A stretch of DNA of 55,362 nucleotides from an uncultured Opitutia bacterium (GCA_903855985.1 CAIOAO010000021.1:1-55362), one strand, 5' to 3'; numbered from the stretch's first letter, positions 16,182 through 25,323 are shown. Numbers and translations: made by a program. Notes: generated by a model not told the origin, from the letters alone.

Positions 16182-17047
16182 GCCCCGCCCCCGCCTCCCG
16201 CCTGTTCCGGCCCGCGACCCTCCTGATCTACCTGCTGCTCGGGTTCTACGCGCTGCTCACCCTGCTGCCCTTCGTCTGGATGGTCTGCGCCGCCGTGAAG
16301 ACCAAGGAGGACTTTTTCACCTCGCAGTTCCTCCCGCGCGGCCCCGGGTTTCTCGGCATCGCCTGGGACCACCTCACGCTGCACCAGTTTGTCCGGCTCT
16401 TCCGCGATCTCCCGGTCCCGCGGGCGCTGCTCAACTCGATCTTCTTCGCCTCCGTCGGCAGCGTGCTTGCCACGCTGTTCTGCGCCATGGGCGGTTACGG
16501 CCTGAGCAAATTCAAGTTCAGCGGCCGCCACACCCTCACCACCGCCATCCTCGGGACCGTGGTGCTGCCCGGCGCCCTGCTGCTGGTGCCGCGGTTCGAG
16601 ACGCTCTACCACCTCGGCCTCGTGGACCGCTACCTGGGCATCTTCCTCCCGGCGGTGGCCCCGGCCTTTGGCCTCTACCTGTTTCGCCAGGCTATGCTCA
16701 ACAGCGTGCCGGCCGACATCCTCGAGTCCGCCCGCATCGACGGCTGCGGGGAGATCCGGATCTTCTTCCAGATCGTCCTGCCCATCGTCCGCCCGATGAT
16801 CAGCGCCTATCTCATCATCTCCTTCATCGCCCTCTGGAACGACTACATCACCCCCCAGATCATGCTCCAGTCGCCCGAGCGCCAGCCGCTGTCCGTGGTG
16901 ATCTTCAGCCTCAAGGGCCTGTACGCTGACGACTACAGCCTGATGCTGGCCGGCACCCTCGTGTCCATCGCCCCGGTCATGCTCCTGTTCTTCCTCCTCC
17001 AGCGCGAATTCATCTCCGGCCTCACCAGCGGCGCGGTGAAGGGCTGA
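16178..17047 (+). CDS. ABC sugar-transporter permease (MalG/UgpE type)
   Basis: 289 residues from a GTG at 16178 that overlaps the previous stop by four bases, with AAAAGGAGG ahead of it. Six hydrophobic segments are visible, and the EAA loop reads ILESARIDGCGEIRIFFQIVLP. FVWMVCAAVKTKEDFF near the N-terminus is typical of MalG/UgpE subunits. No ATPase gene follows; such importers often share one MsmK/UgpC-type ATPase encoded elsewhere. The next gene, a ferritin-like protein, lies 143 bases away and is probably not part of the unit. Confidence 0.93.
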   Translation: MSPAPASRLFRPATLLIYLLLGFYALLTLLPFVWMVCAAVKTKEDFFTSQFLPRGPGFLGIAWDHLTLHQFVRLFRDLPVPRALLNSIFFASVGSVLATLFCAMGGYGLSKFKFSGRHTLTTAILGTVVLPGALLLVPRFETLYHLGLVDRYLGIFLPAVAPAFGLYLFRQAMLNSVPADILESARIDGCGEIRIFFQIVLPIVRPMISAYLIISFIALWNDYITPQIMLQSPERQPLSVVIFSLKGLYADDYSLMLAGTLVSIAPVMLLFFLLQREFISGLTSGAVKG

Positions 17048-17190
17048 GCCGGCCCGGGCGCATGATTGGCCCCGGCGCAACATTCTGCACCTTTCCCGGC
17101 AATAATCTGAACGCCGCCCACGGCCCCGCCGTCTAAGATGACGCGCCCCGGAATCTTTCCTCCCCACCCCAACCACCAACCGCTTTACCC

Positions 17191-18594
17191 ATGAAATCCC
17201 CCTCCGACTCCACCCCCGGCCCCGCCGGTTCGCCCACGCTCGATCCCCTCAGCCTCACCGGTCAGCGTGAGGCCGCCGCCGCGCGCCGCGCCCTGTACCC
17301 CTATCGTTTCCCCACCGACCGCCGCCAGCTCGGCGGCAAGTTCACCGTGAAGGAAAACAGCCGCCGCCTGCTGCGCTTTTTCTATCTCGAGCGCCGGCTG
17401 ATGCACGGCCTCGGCTCGTGGACGCTCACCATCCCGGACTACGAGGTGAAGCTCGAGACCGGCCGCCATATTTTCTACCACGCCGACGCCGCCCGCGCCC
17501 TCCGCGAGCGCCTCACCGAGCAGGAATACCGCCCCAAGGCCATTGACGAGCACCGCGATCCCGAGATCGACCGCTTCATTGACGAGCTGCTCAGCGCCAA
17601 CTCCCCGGCCGAGCTGCTCGTCGGTGTGCACCAGGTCGTCGGCCAGGCCATCGCCACAACCTATCGCCACCACATTGACGACACCGACCAGGTAACCGAC
17701 GTCCCCACCATCCGCTGCCTCCGCCGCATCCTCACCGACTACGAGCCCATGCTCGCGTGGGCGGATAACGCGGTCGAAGCGTACATCGCCGGCGGCGTGG
17801 ACGAGGCCGGACTCTCCACGTGGCGCTGGCATATCTCCCGCCTGCTGGCGTCCATCGGCGGCATCACCGGCTCCGACCCCCGCGCCGAGGCGCCCAAGCC
17901 CCTGCGCACCGACACCCAGCCGTACGAGCGCGGCACCGTGCCGCGGCGCGACTCGCGCTTCGACACCTTCCGCCACACCGGCGACTACGAGGTCGCCGAC
18001 GGCGCCAAGCGCTTCGACAAGGATTCCTACGAGGCCCTCCGCCTGCGCTTCATCCGCACGCAGCGCGACGAGGTGGACGCCATCGAGGCCTTCGGCACCT
18101 TCGTCTGGGACATCCGCTTCAAGGACTTCAACGCCGAGTACGACCTCGCGCGCATCACTTGGGACGAGGCCCGCCACACCGAGATCGGCCACCGCGCCAT
18201 GCTCGCGTCGGGCTACGATCCCTACGAGCTGCGCAACCGGCTCACGAGCTCCACCTGCCGCGGCCCGATGGACCCGGCGTTCGCGATGGCCGAGATCAAC
18301 CTCTTCGGCGAGGTTGGCGTGCTCAAGACCATCAACGACCTCATCGACACCGCCGCCAGCCGCAACGACGAGCTGCTCCGCCACATCTCGGACTACATCC
18401 GGGCCGACGAGCGCACCCACGTCCGCAAGGGCACGCGCATCATCGAGATCATGACCACCCTCGACGCCAAGGCCCTGGAGCTGCGCACCCGCGAGTTGTT
18501 CACCGAGTGCCTCGTCAGCCTCGGCGCGATCAAGAACGACATCGACATGAAGACCCTCACCCGCGAGGAGATCGAGCACCTGGTCGGCGAGTAG
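17191..18594 (+). CDS. Ferritin-like diiron protein, uncharacterised (paralogue B)
   Basis: 467 residues, soluble. Candidate ligands are arranged as in class-II diiron proteins: E294 (RDEVDAIEAF), E326/H329 (WDEARH), a glutamate in AEINLFGEVG and E407/H410 (ADERTH). The spacing of acidic helices, ExxH, acidic helix, ExxH is the usual four-helix layout. The N-terminal 200 residues are helical but match nothing I know. It shares its layout with the protein at 465. The substrate is unknown. A GC hairpin (18598-18619) follows the stop. No neighbour clarifies the role. Confidence 0.6.
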   Translation: MKSPSDSTPGPAGSPTLDPLSLTGQREAAAARRALYPYRFPTDRRQLGGKFTVKENSRRLLRFFYLERRLMHGLGSWTLTIPDYEVKLETGRHIFYHADAARALRERLTEQEYRPKAIDEHRDPEIDRFIDELLSANSPAELLVGVHQVVGQAIATTYRHHIDDTDQVTDVPTIRCLRRILTDYEPMLAWADNAVEAYIAGGVDEAGLSTWRWHISRLLASIGGITGSDPRAEAPKPLRTDTQPYERGTVPRRDSRFDTFRHTGDYEVADGAKRFDKDSYEALRLRFIRTQRDEVDAIEAFGTFVWDIRFKDFNAEYDLARITWDEARHTEIGHRAMLASGYDPYELRNRLTSSTCRGPMDPAFAMAEINLFGEVGVLKTINDLIDTAASRNDELLRHISDYIRADERTHVRKGTRIIEIMTTLDAKALELRTRELFTECLVSLGAIKNDIDMKTLTREEIEHLVGE

Positions 18595-18597
18595 GCG

Positions 18598-18619
18598 CCC
18601 TGCCTGTTAGCCGGCAGGG
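18598..18619 (+). terminator. GC hairpin after ferritin-like gene (no T-run)
   Basis: Arms CCCTGCC (18598-18604) and GGCAGGG (18613-18619) flank an eight-base loop just after the stop at 18594. There is no T-run, so a role in termination or mRNA stability is only possible. Confidence 0.35.
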
Positions 18620-18622
18620 TGG

Positions 18623-18682
18623 GACCGCTGGGCCCGCCGTTCGACGAGTCCGCAATGCATTGCATCGGCGCGCCCAGCGGTC
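18623..18682. repeat. 11-bp inverted repeat around a 12-bp palindrome
   Basis: GACCGCTGGGC (18623-18633) and GCCCAGCGGTC (18672-18682) are perfect inverted repeats separated by 38 bases. The spacer contains the perfect palindrome GCAATGCATTGC. The structure lies 73 bases before the parA-like gene and could be an operator or a site recognised by its product or partner. Confidence 0.6.
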
Positions 18683-18755
18683 GCGCCCGACCCGCGCAAC
18701 CAAAGCGACGCGACGCTTGCGGCGCCGCCCGATTCGCCCTTACTCAGGCGGATTC

Positions 18756-19541
18756 ATGGCCACCACCGTTTTCACCATCGCCAATCAAAAGGGCGGCGTC
18801 GGCAAGACCACCACCGCGGTCAACCTCGCCGCCGCGCTGGCCGAGAAGAAGATCCACACGCTGCTGATTGACCTCGATCCCCAGGCCAACGCCACCAGCG
18901 CCATCGGCATCGAGAAGCAGGCCGGCCGGAGCCTCTACGGCCCGCTCCGGGGCGAGGGCACCGCGCTCGAGATGATCACGCCCACCGCCTACGAGCACCT
19001 CGCGCTCATCCCGAGCGAGGAGGACCTCGCCGCCGCCGAGATCGAGCTCGCGCAGACGGAGAATTACCTGATGCGGCTCCGCACCGTGCTGGAGACCATC
19101 CGCGCCTCCAACGGCTACCGCGCCATCATCATCGACTGCCCGCCCGCCCTCGGGATGCTCTCGATGAACAGCCTCGCCGCCGCCGACTGGCTGCTCATCA
19201 CCCTCCAGTGCGAGTACATGGCCCTCGAGGGCCTCGGCCAGATCCTCCGCAACGTCGAGCGGCTCAAGTCCGCCCACGTCAACGACGGCCTCCAGCTCGG
19301 CGGCGTCGTCATGACGATGTTCGACTCGCGCACCAACCTCGCGAAACAGGTCGTGGACGAGGTCAAGCAGCACCTGCCGGACAAGATCTTCAAGACCGTC
19401 ATCCCGCGCACCGTCCGCCTCAGCGAGGCCCCGAGCTTCGGCAAACCCATCTTCGCCTACGACCCCTCCGGCCCCGGCGCCACCGCGTACCGCGCCCTCG
19501 CCGTGGAAGTCATCGAGCGTTTCGGCCTGTCGGCTTCCTGA
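18756..19541 (+). CDS. ParA/Soj-family ATPase
   Basis: 261 residues. The deviant Walker A motif KGGVGKTTT starts at residue 12; IDLDPQAN and IIDCPPALGMLSMNSL are the switch regions. The C-terminal RTVRLSEAPSFGKPI block is that of chromosomal Soj/ParA. The family normally partners ParB at parS sites, but no parB follows. Instead the stop overlaps (TGATG) the start of an ABC-2 permease. A perfect inverted repeat lies upstream. The ATG at 18756 was chosen because it leaves the usual short strand before Walker A. Confidence 0.92.
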   Translation: MATTVFTIANQKGGVGKTTTAVNLAAALAEKKIHTLLIDLDPQANATSAIGIEKQAGRSLYGPLRGEGTALEMITPTAYEHLALIPSEEDLAAAEIELAQTENYLMRLRTVLETIRASNGYRAIIIDCPPALGMLSMNSLAAADWLLITLQCEYMALEGLGQILRNVERLKSAHVNDGLQLGGVVMTMFDSRTNLAKQVVDEVKQHLPDKIFKTVIPRTVRLSEAPSFGKPIFAYDPSGPGATAYRALAVEVIERFGLSAS

Positions 19542-20353
19542 TGTTCGCCGCGCTGACCAAATACCGGCACGCCTTCCTGCTGGGGCTGCAAAGCAACCTC
19601 GTCTATCGCGCGAACTTCGCGGTGCGCGGCTTCTTCTCCCTGTTCCACCTCACGGTCGTCTTCATCCTTTGGGGCGCCGCCTACGCCGGCTCGCCCAGCA
19701 TCGGCGGCTTCAGCTTCGGGCAGACGCTCACGTACTTCCTCGTGATGCTCGTCATGCAGTTCTTCGTCGGGGCGTTCAACGAGGACTACCAGATCAGCGA
19801 GGAAATCCGCAACGGCCTCATCAACCAGTTCCTGCTGAAGCCCATCAACTATTTCCTCTACCGCTTCAGCATCTTCGTCGCCGCCCGCCTCGTCACTGGC
19901 GTGCTCATCCTGCTGCCCCTGCTCGTCGCCGTGCCCCTGCTGCACGACTACCTCACCCTGCCGCATGACCTGTGGCGGATCGCCCTGGGCGTCCCCGCGA
20001 TGGCCCTCTCCGCCGTGATCCAGTTCAGCATCGCCTACTGCTTCGGCATGCTGACGTTCTGGTTCCTCGACATCCAGGGCTTCGTCATCCTCTCCATGGC
20101 CGTGGAATCCATCCTCGGCGGCCAGATGTTCCCGCTCGACCTGCTGCCCGCCGGGGTCTTCCGGGTCGCGCAGTTCCTGCCGTTCTACTACCAGACCTAC
20201 TTCCCCGTCGCGATCCTCACGGGCCGCATCCAGGACATCGGGCTCGTCTGGCAGGGCCTCGGCGTCCAGCTCGGCTGGGTGGTCCTGCTGCTCGGCCTCA
20301 ACCAGGTCCTCTGGACCCGCGGCCTGCGCCGCCACACCGCCGTCGGCGGGTGA
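19541..20353 (+). CDS. ABC-2-type permease, first of a pair
   Basis: 270 residues with about six membrane helices. The sequence (VYRANFAVRGFFSLFHLT, NGLINQFLLKPINYFLYRF and GGQMFPLDLLPAGVF) fits the ABC-2 family of paired permeases that normally sit with one ATP-binding subunit. No ATP-binding subunit is encoded here; the gene upstream is ParA-like. Start and stop overlap both neighbours by one base or more, so it is cotranscribed with them. The substrate is unknown. Confidence 0.88.
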   Translation: MFAALTKYRHAFLLGLQSNLVYRANFAVRGFFSLFHLTVVFILWGAAYAGSPSIGGFSFGQTLTYFLVMLVMQFFVGAFNEDYQISEEIRNGLINQFLLKPINYFLYRFSIFVAARLVTGVLILLPLLVAVPLLHDYLTLPHDLWRIALGVPAMALSAVIQFSIAYCFGMLTFWFLDIQGFVILSMAVESILGGQMFPLDLLPAGVFRVAQFLPFYYQTYFPVAILTGRIQDIGLVWQGLGVQLGWVVLLLGLNQVLWTRGLRRHTAVGG

Positions 20354-21147
20354 TGCCCATGACTCACTACCTGCAAATCTGGCTGGCCAGCGCGCGCTAC
20401 TCGGTCACGCGCACCCTGATGTTCCGCTTCGATTTCTTCCTCTGGGCCACCGTGGAGCTCTTCTGGATGAGTGTGAACCTGCTCCTGATCTCGGTGATCT
20501 ACGAGCACACCACCTCCATCGCCGGCTGGACCAAGTACGAGATGCTCCTCCTCGTCGGCACCTCGCTGCTGGTCCAGCGCTTCCTCATGGGCTTCTTCTG
20601 GAGCAGCATCTTCGAGATGGGCCGCAACATCCGCAGCGGGCACTTCGACTACTTCCTCGCCCAGCCCGGCAACATCCTGTTCATGGCGTCCACGCGGAAG
20701 GTTGACCTCGACGGCCTGGCCAACTCCCTCGTCGCCATGGGTGTCGTCACCTACGCCGCGCACAAACTCGGGCTCCACCCCTCGGCCTGGGACCTCGTCG
20801 CGTACGCGCTGATGATCGTCTGCGGCCTCGCCATCCACTACAGCATGCTCGTGCTCTCCATCTCGCTGGCCTTCTGGATCACCAGCGCCCAGGGCATGGA
20901 GGGCATCTATTTCACGCTGTCGGAGTTTTCCCGCCTGCCCCGCGAGGCGTTCAAGGGCCTCGCCAGCCTCGCGTTTGTCTGGCTCCTGCCCGTCGTCGTC
21001 GTCAGCAACGCCCCCGCCCGCACCCTCCTGCACGGCATCGAGCCGCGCTGGGTGCTCGCCCTGGTCGCCGCGGCCTCCCTCTGGCTCACCGCGGCCATCT
21101 TTGTCTTCAACCGCGGCCTCAAGCGCTACTCCAGCGCCAGCTCATGA
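20353..21147 (+). CDS. ABC-2-type permease, second of a pair
   Basis: 264 residues with about six membrane helices, of the same architecture as the preceding gene (RYSVTRTLMFRFDFFLWATV, NIRSGHFDYFLAQPGNILFM). Such pairs form a heterodimeric exporter core. An alternative ATG lies two codons in. It overlaps rnc by four bases (ATGA at 21144), so the permeases, parA-like gene and rnc form one translationally coupled set. Confidence 0.88.
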   Translation: MPMTHYLQIWLASARYSVTRTLMFRFDFFLWATVELFWMSVNLLLISVIYEHTTSIAGWTKYEMLLLVGTSLLVQRFLMGFFWSSIFEMGRNIRSGHFDYFLAQPGNILFMASTRKVDLDGLANSLVAMGVVTYAAHKLGLHPSAWDLVAYALMIVCGLAIHYSMLVLSISLAFWITSAQGMEGIYFTLSEFSRLPREAFKGLASLAFVWLLPVVVVSNAPARTLLHGIEPRWVLALVAAASLWLTAAIFVFNRGLKRYSSASS

Positions 21148-21833
21148 GCGCCGCGCTGACCCAGCTGCAGGACCGGATCGGCTATGCGTTTCGCGATGCG
21201 AACTTGCTGGCCACTGCCGTCACGCACCCGTCCTGGCTGCAGGACCACCCCGGCGAGACCGAGACCAACCAGCGGCTCGAGTTCCTCGGTGACGCCGTGC
21301 TGCAGCTCGTGCTGACCGAGGCGCTCTTCCACCATTTCCCCGCGGATCGCGAAGGCGAGCTCAGCCAGCGCCGCGCCTCGCTTACCAAGGGCGTGTTTCT
21401 CTTCCAACTCGCGCGCGAACTCGGGCTCGACGCCTGCCTGCGTCTCGGCCGCAGCGAGGAATCCGGCGGCGGCCGCACCCGCGCAGCGGCACTGGAGGAT
21501 GCGTTTGAGGCCGTCGTCGGCGCGCTCTACCTCGACAGCGACCTGCCCACCGCCCGCCGCGTCGTGCTGGGCATCTATGGCCCGCTGGCCGAGCGGCTCT
21601 CCTACGCGACCGCCGACAACCCCAAGGGCCGGCTGCAGGAACTCGTGCAGCCCCGCCATGGCAATGACGCCCTCCGCTACGAGGTCACCCGTACTGAGGG
21701 CGCCGACCACGCGCGCGCCTACGAGGTCAGCGTGTTTTTGCTCACCCGCCACCTCGGCACCGGCCGCGGCACCTCGAAGAAGCTCGCCGAGGAGGCCGCC
21801 GCCCACGAGGCGCTGAAAACCCTCGGCGCCTGA
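21144..21833 (+). CDS. rnc: Ribonuclease III
   Basis: 229 residues, normal length. The signature NQRLEFLGDAVL spans about 41-52 and the second acidic site is LEDAFEAVVGALYLD. The C-terminal dsRNA-binding domain runs from about residue 153 (NPKGRLQELVQ...GTSKKLAEEAAAHEALKTL). It cleaves double-stranded RNA, for example rRNA precursors and hairpins, which makes its proximity to hairpin-rich leaders of interest. Its start overlaps the permease gene. Confidence 0.97.
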   Translation: MSAALTQLQDRIGYAFRDANLLATAVTHPSWLQDHPGETETNQRLEFLGDAVLQLVLTEALFHHFPADREGELSQRRASLTKGVFLFQLARELGLDACLRLGRSEESGGGRTRAAALEDAFEAVVGALYLDSDLPTARRVVLGIYGPLAERLSYATADNPKGRLQELVQPRHGNDALRYEVTRTEGADHARAYEVSVFLLTRHLGTGRGTSKKLAEEAAAHEALKTLGA

Positions 21834-21850
21834 GGGCCGCCCAGGCGGCT

Positions 21851-21933
21851 GGTGTTAAGGGTTAGGTTTTAGGTGTTACGCAATTTTGCATAATTCCTCC
21901 TTCCGTAACACTTAACACCTGGCACATAACACT
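21851..21933 (+). repeat. 30-bp imperfect inverted repeat before mfd
   Basis: Arms at 21851-21880 and 21904-21933 match at about 22 of 30 positions; the inner seven bases (GTTACG side) pair perfectly. The loop is 23 bases. The units (GGTGTTA / TAACACC) are AT-richer than the region and recur within the arms. It fills most of the 106-base gap between rnc and mfd and ends six bases before the mfd ATG. Confidence 0.65.
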
Positions 21934-21939
21934 CGTCCG

Positions 21940-24900
21940 ATGTCTTCCGCCTCTCCGCGTCACAAGCTGACCGGCGTCTGCCCGCCTGCCCGCGGCGCGG
22001 TCGTTGCGGAACTTGCGCGCACCCATGCCGCGCCCGTGTGGCTGGTCGTGGCCGAGGACCTGAAGGCCGCCGAGCAGCTCGCCGAGGACATCGCGTTTTT
22101 CTCCGCCGCCTCGGGCAGTCCGCGGCCGCTGCACGCGCTCGTTTTCCCCGAGTCCATGCGCGACAGCCGCGACATGCGCGAGGCCTTCGCCGCGTCGAGC
22201 GAACGTGTCACCGTCCTCTCCCGCCTCCGCGCCACGCGCGCGCTCACGGCCGCGCCCGACACGCTCGTCGTCGTCACCACGCCCGCCGCCCTTCTCCAAC
22301 CCGTGCCCGCGCTCGAGGAATTCACCGCCCGCGAATTCACCCTCGCCCGCGGACAGAAACAATCCTTCCAAGGCCTGCTCGAGCAGCTCCAGTCGCTCGA
22401 CTACGACTCCGAGGCCGTCTGCGAGGCCCCCGGCCACTACGCCATCCGGGGCGGCATCATCGACGTCTACCCGGTGACCGCCAACCAGCCCTACCGGCTC
22501 GACTTCTTTGGCGACGAACTCGAGGAAATCCGCGAGTTCGACCCCGTCACCCAGCGTTCCGGCGCCAGCGTGGGCAGCATCACGCTCTCCGCGTCGCCGC
22601 GGGTGCGCCTGGCCGAGTCGACCACCGGCATCGCCGACTATCTCTCCACCCACACCCAGCTCGCCTTCATCGAGCCCGCCTCGCTCGAGGAGGAATTCAG
22701 TTCCTTCGCCCGCGAGGGCACCAACGGCCTGACGCCCCTGCTCGCGCGCTGCGCCGCGGCGTTCGGCATCAGCGACCTCGACGAGGCCAGCGCGCTCTTT
22801 GATGCCGGCAGCGCCGAGGCCACCTGGGACACCGAAAGCCTCGCCCACCACCGCACCTATCCCGAGGGCGCCCTCGTCGCGCAGGAGCGGCTGCAGGTCG
22901 AGGAGGACGCCCGGCTGAAATTCCTCCTGCAGGTCGCCGCCTGGCGCAAGGCCGGCTACGACATCGCCCTGGTCACCGGCAAGGAGGGCGAGGAACAGCG
23001 CATCAAGGAAATCCTCGCCGAAACCGCGGCCCTCAAATCCATCCGCCCCCGTTTTCTTCGCGGCACATTGAACGAGGGCTTCCGTATCACCGGCCGCGCC
23101 TCCGCCGCCCTCGGCTGGATCGATTCCGGCGCTACTGGCCTCGTGGTCGTCACCGAGACGGAAATCTTCGGCCGCCAGCGCCAGCGGCGCCCCGCGCTCA
23201 ATCCCCGCGCCATCGCCCAACGCGCCCAGATCGACCAGCTGCTGGACTTCTCCGAGCTGGTCGAGGGCGACTTCGTGGTGCACCTGCAGCACGGTATCGC
23301 GCTCTACCGCGGGCTGACGAAACTCGACACCGCCCAGGGCCTGCGCGAGGTCATCTCGCTCGAGTTCGACGACCATGTCACCCTGCACGTGCCGCTGCAG
23401 GAGTCGCACCTCATCAGCCGCTACGTCGGCCTCAGCAAGACCAAGCCCCAGCTCGGCCGCATCGGCTCCGGCCGCTGGGAAAAGGCCCGCAAGGCCGCCG
23501 AGCTCGCCACCATTGACCTCGCCGCCGAGCTGCTGCGGATCCACGCCGCCCGCGAGGCCCAGCCGGGACACCAGTTTCCGCCCGATACGACGTGGCAGAA
23601 GGAGTTTGAGGCGTCGTTTCCGTTCACCGAGACCCGCGATCAGCTCAAGGCCATCGGCGAGACCAAGACCGACATGGAAAACACCCGGCCGATGGACCGG
23701 CTTATCTGCGGCGACGTGGGCTTTGGCAAGACCGAGGTCGCCATCCGCGCCGCGTTCAAGGCCGTGCAGGGCGGCCGGCAGGTCGCCGTCCTCGTCCCCA
23801 CCACCGTCCTCGCCCAGCAGCACCTCAATACCTTTCGCGAGCGCATGGCCGGCTACCCCGTCGCCGTGGAGATGCTCAGCCGTTTCCGCACCCCCGCCGA
23901 GCAGAAGAAAATCCTCACCGCCACCGCCGCCGGGCAGGTGGACATCCTGATCGGCACACACCGGTTGCTGCAGCGCGACGTTGTTTTCCAGGAACTCGGC
24001 CTTGTCGTGATCGACGAGGAGCAGCGCTTCGGCGTGAAGCACAAGGAGCGCTTCAAGGCCATGCGCGCCACCGTGGACGTGCTCTCAATGAGCGCCACGC
24101 CCATCCCCCGCACGCTCTACCTCGCCCTCACCGGCGCGCGCGACCTGAGCGTGATCGAGACGGCGCCGACCAACCGCCACCCGATCCAGACCATCGTCAA
24201 AACCTACGACGAAAAGATCGTCGTGGACGCCATCCACCACGAGATCCGCCGCGGCGGCCAGGTGTTCTACCTGCACAACCGCGTGCAGACCATTGATATT
24301 GTCGCCGCGCAGCTGCGCACGCTCCTCCCCGGCATCACGATCGGCGTCGGCCACGGGCAGATGAACGCCGACCAGCTTGAGGAAATGATGACGGAGTTCG
24401 TCGCCGGCCGCTACCAGGTGCTGGTGTGCACGACCATCATCGAGAGCGGACTCGATATCCCGAACTGCAACACGATCATCATCGAGGGCGCGGACCGCTT
24501 CGGCCTCTCGCAGCTCTACCAACTCCGCGGCCGCGTCGGCCGGTTCAAGCACCAGGCCTACGCCTACCTCCTGCTCCACCGCCACACCCGCCTGCTCGAC
24601 ATCGCCCGCCAGCGGCTCACCGCCATGCGCCAGCACACGCAGCTCGGCGCCGGCTTCCGCATCGCCATGCGCGACCTGGAGCTGCGCGGCGCGGGCAACC
24701 TCCTCGGCGCCGAGCAAAGCGGCCACATTGTCGGCGTCGGCTTTGAGCTCTATTGCCAGCTCCTCCGCCAGTCCGTGGCCCGGTTGAAGGGCGAAAAGAC
24801 CGCCGCCGCCATCCGCGCGAACGTGAAACTCGATTTTGTGTTCGTCGGTGAAAGCGGCGGTACCGGCGGCGCCCCGGTGCGTGGACGCCACGAGGACAGC

Positions 24901-25323
24901 TACACGGCCATCAAGGACGCCGAAAACCAGAGCGGCGCCCCCGAGGTCGCCCGCATCCAAGCCCGCATTCCCTCCAGCTACCTCGGCGAGACCCGGCTGC
25001 GCATCGATTTCTATCGTAAACTGGCCCTGGCCGACACCTTGCCCGCGTTGAAGCAAATCAGCAGCGATCTGAAGGACCGGTTTGGCAAGTTTGGCGACGA
25101 GGTGAAGGCCCTCCTGCTGGTCACGGAAATCCGCATTCGGGCGGAACAAAAAGGTATCGTTTCCGTCGAAACGGAGTCCACCCGTTTGAAGTGTCTGCGC
25201 AACAGCGGCCGCCGGGACGACTGGGTCCAGGTGGGCACCCGGTTTCCAAGGTTGACCGCCCCCCGCCCCCTTCTACGGTTAAGTGAAATCGTCTCATTTT
25301 TGAACAACCTGCCCACGCCATGA
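21940..25323 (+). CDS. mfd: Transcription-repair coupling factor
   Basis: 1127 residues (E. coli Mfd is 1148). The N-terminus is UvrB-like (YAIRGGIIDVYPVTANQPYRLDFFG near 170-190). A CarD-type RNA-polymerase-binding domain begins near 437 (GDFVVHLQHGIALYRG). Helicase motifs follow: I (CGDVGFGKTEVA about 590), II (DEEQRFG about 692), and VI region (QLRGRVGR). The C-terminal TRCF domain is near 970-1090. It removes RNA polymerase stalled at lesions and recruits UvrA. A long hairpin precedes the start. It overlaps the next gene by four bases. Confidence 0.97.
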   Translation: MSSASPRHKLTGVCPPARGAVVAELARTHAAPVWLVVAEDLKAAEQLAEDIAFFSAASGSPRPLHALVFPESMRDSRDMREAFAASSERVTVLSRLRATRALTAAPDTLVVVTTPAALLQPVPALEEFTAREFTLARGQKQSFQGLLEQLQSLDYDSEAVCEAPGHYAIRGGIIDVYPVTANQPYRLDFFGDELEEIREFDPVTQRSGASVGSITLSASPRVRLAESTTGIADYLSTHTQLAFIEPASLEEEFSSFAREGTNGLTPLLARCAAAFGISDLDEASALFDAGSAEATWDTESLAHHRTYPEGALVAQERLQVEEDARLKFLLQVAAWRKAGYDIALVTGKEGEEQRIKEILAETAALKSIRPRFLRGTLNEGFRITGRASAALGWIDSGATGLVVVTETEIFGRQRQRRPALNPRAIAQRAQIDQLLDFSELVEGDFVVHLQHGIALYRGLTKLDTAQGLREVISLEFDDHVTLHVPLQESHLISRYVGLSKTKPQLGRIGSGRWEKARKAAELATIDLAAELLRIHAAREAQPGHQFPPDTTWQKEFEASFPFTETRDQLKAIGETKTDMENTRPMDRLICGDVGFGKTEVAIRAAFKAVQGGRQVAVLVPTTVLAQQHLNTFRERMAGYPVAVEMLSRFRTPAEQKKILTATAAGQVDILIGTHRLLQRDVVFQELGLVVIDEEQRFGVKHKERFKAMRATVDVLSMSATPIPRTLYLALTGARDLSVIETAPTNRHPIQTIVKTYDEKIVVDAIHHEIRRGGQVFYLHNRVQTIDIVAAQLRTLLPGITIGVGHGQMNADQLEEMMTEFVAGRYQVLVCTTIIESGLDIPNCNTIIIEGADRFGLSQLYQLRGRVGRFKHQAYAYLLLHRHTRLLDIARQRLTAMRQHTQLGAGFRIAMRDLELRGAGNLLGAEQSGHIVGVGFELYCQLLRQSVARLKGEKTAAAIRANVKLDFVFVGESGGTGGAPVRGRHEDSYTAIKDAENQSGAPEVARIQARIPSSYLGETRLRIDFYRKLALADTLPALKQISSDLKDRFGKFGDEVKALLLVTEIRIRAEQKGIVSVETESTRLKCLRNSGRRDDWVQVGTRFPRLTAPRPLLRLSEIVSFLNNLPTP

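Noticed and set aside
17048-17190. Promoter for ferritin-like paralogue B
   Set aside because: TTTCCC and AATAAT-like pieces occur but no convincing spacing to consensus boxes.
18756-19541. Assigning the ParA-like gene to chromosome partition
   Set aside because: No parB or parS-like 16-base consensus is next to it, so only the family is stated.
21862-24042. 726-codon minus-strand frame opposite mfd
   Set aside because: mfd motifs are unmistakable on the plus strand; the minus translation is shadow-like.
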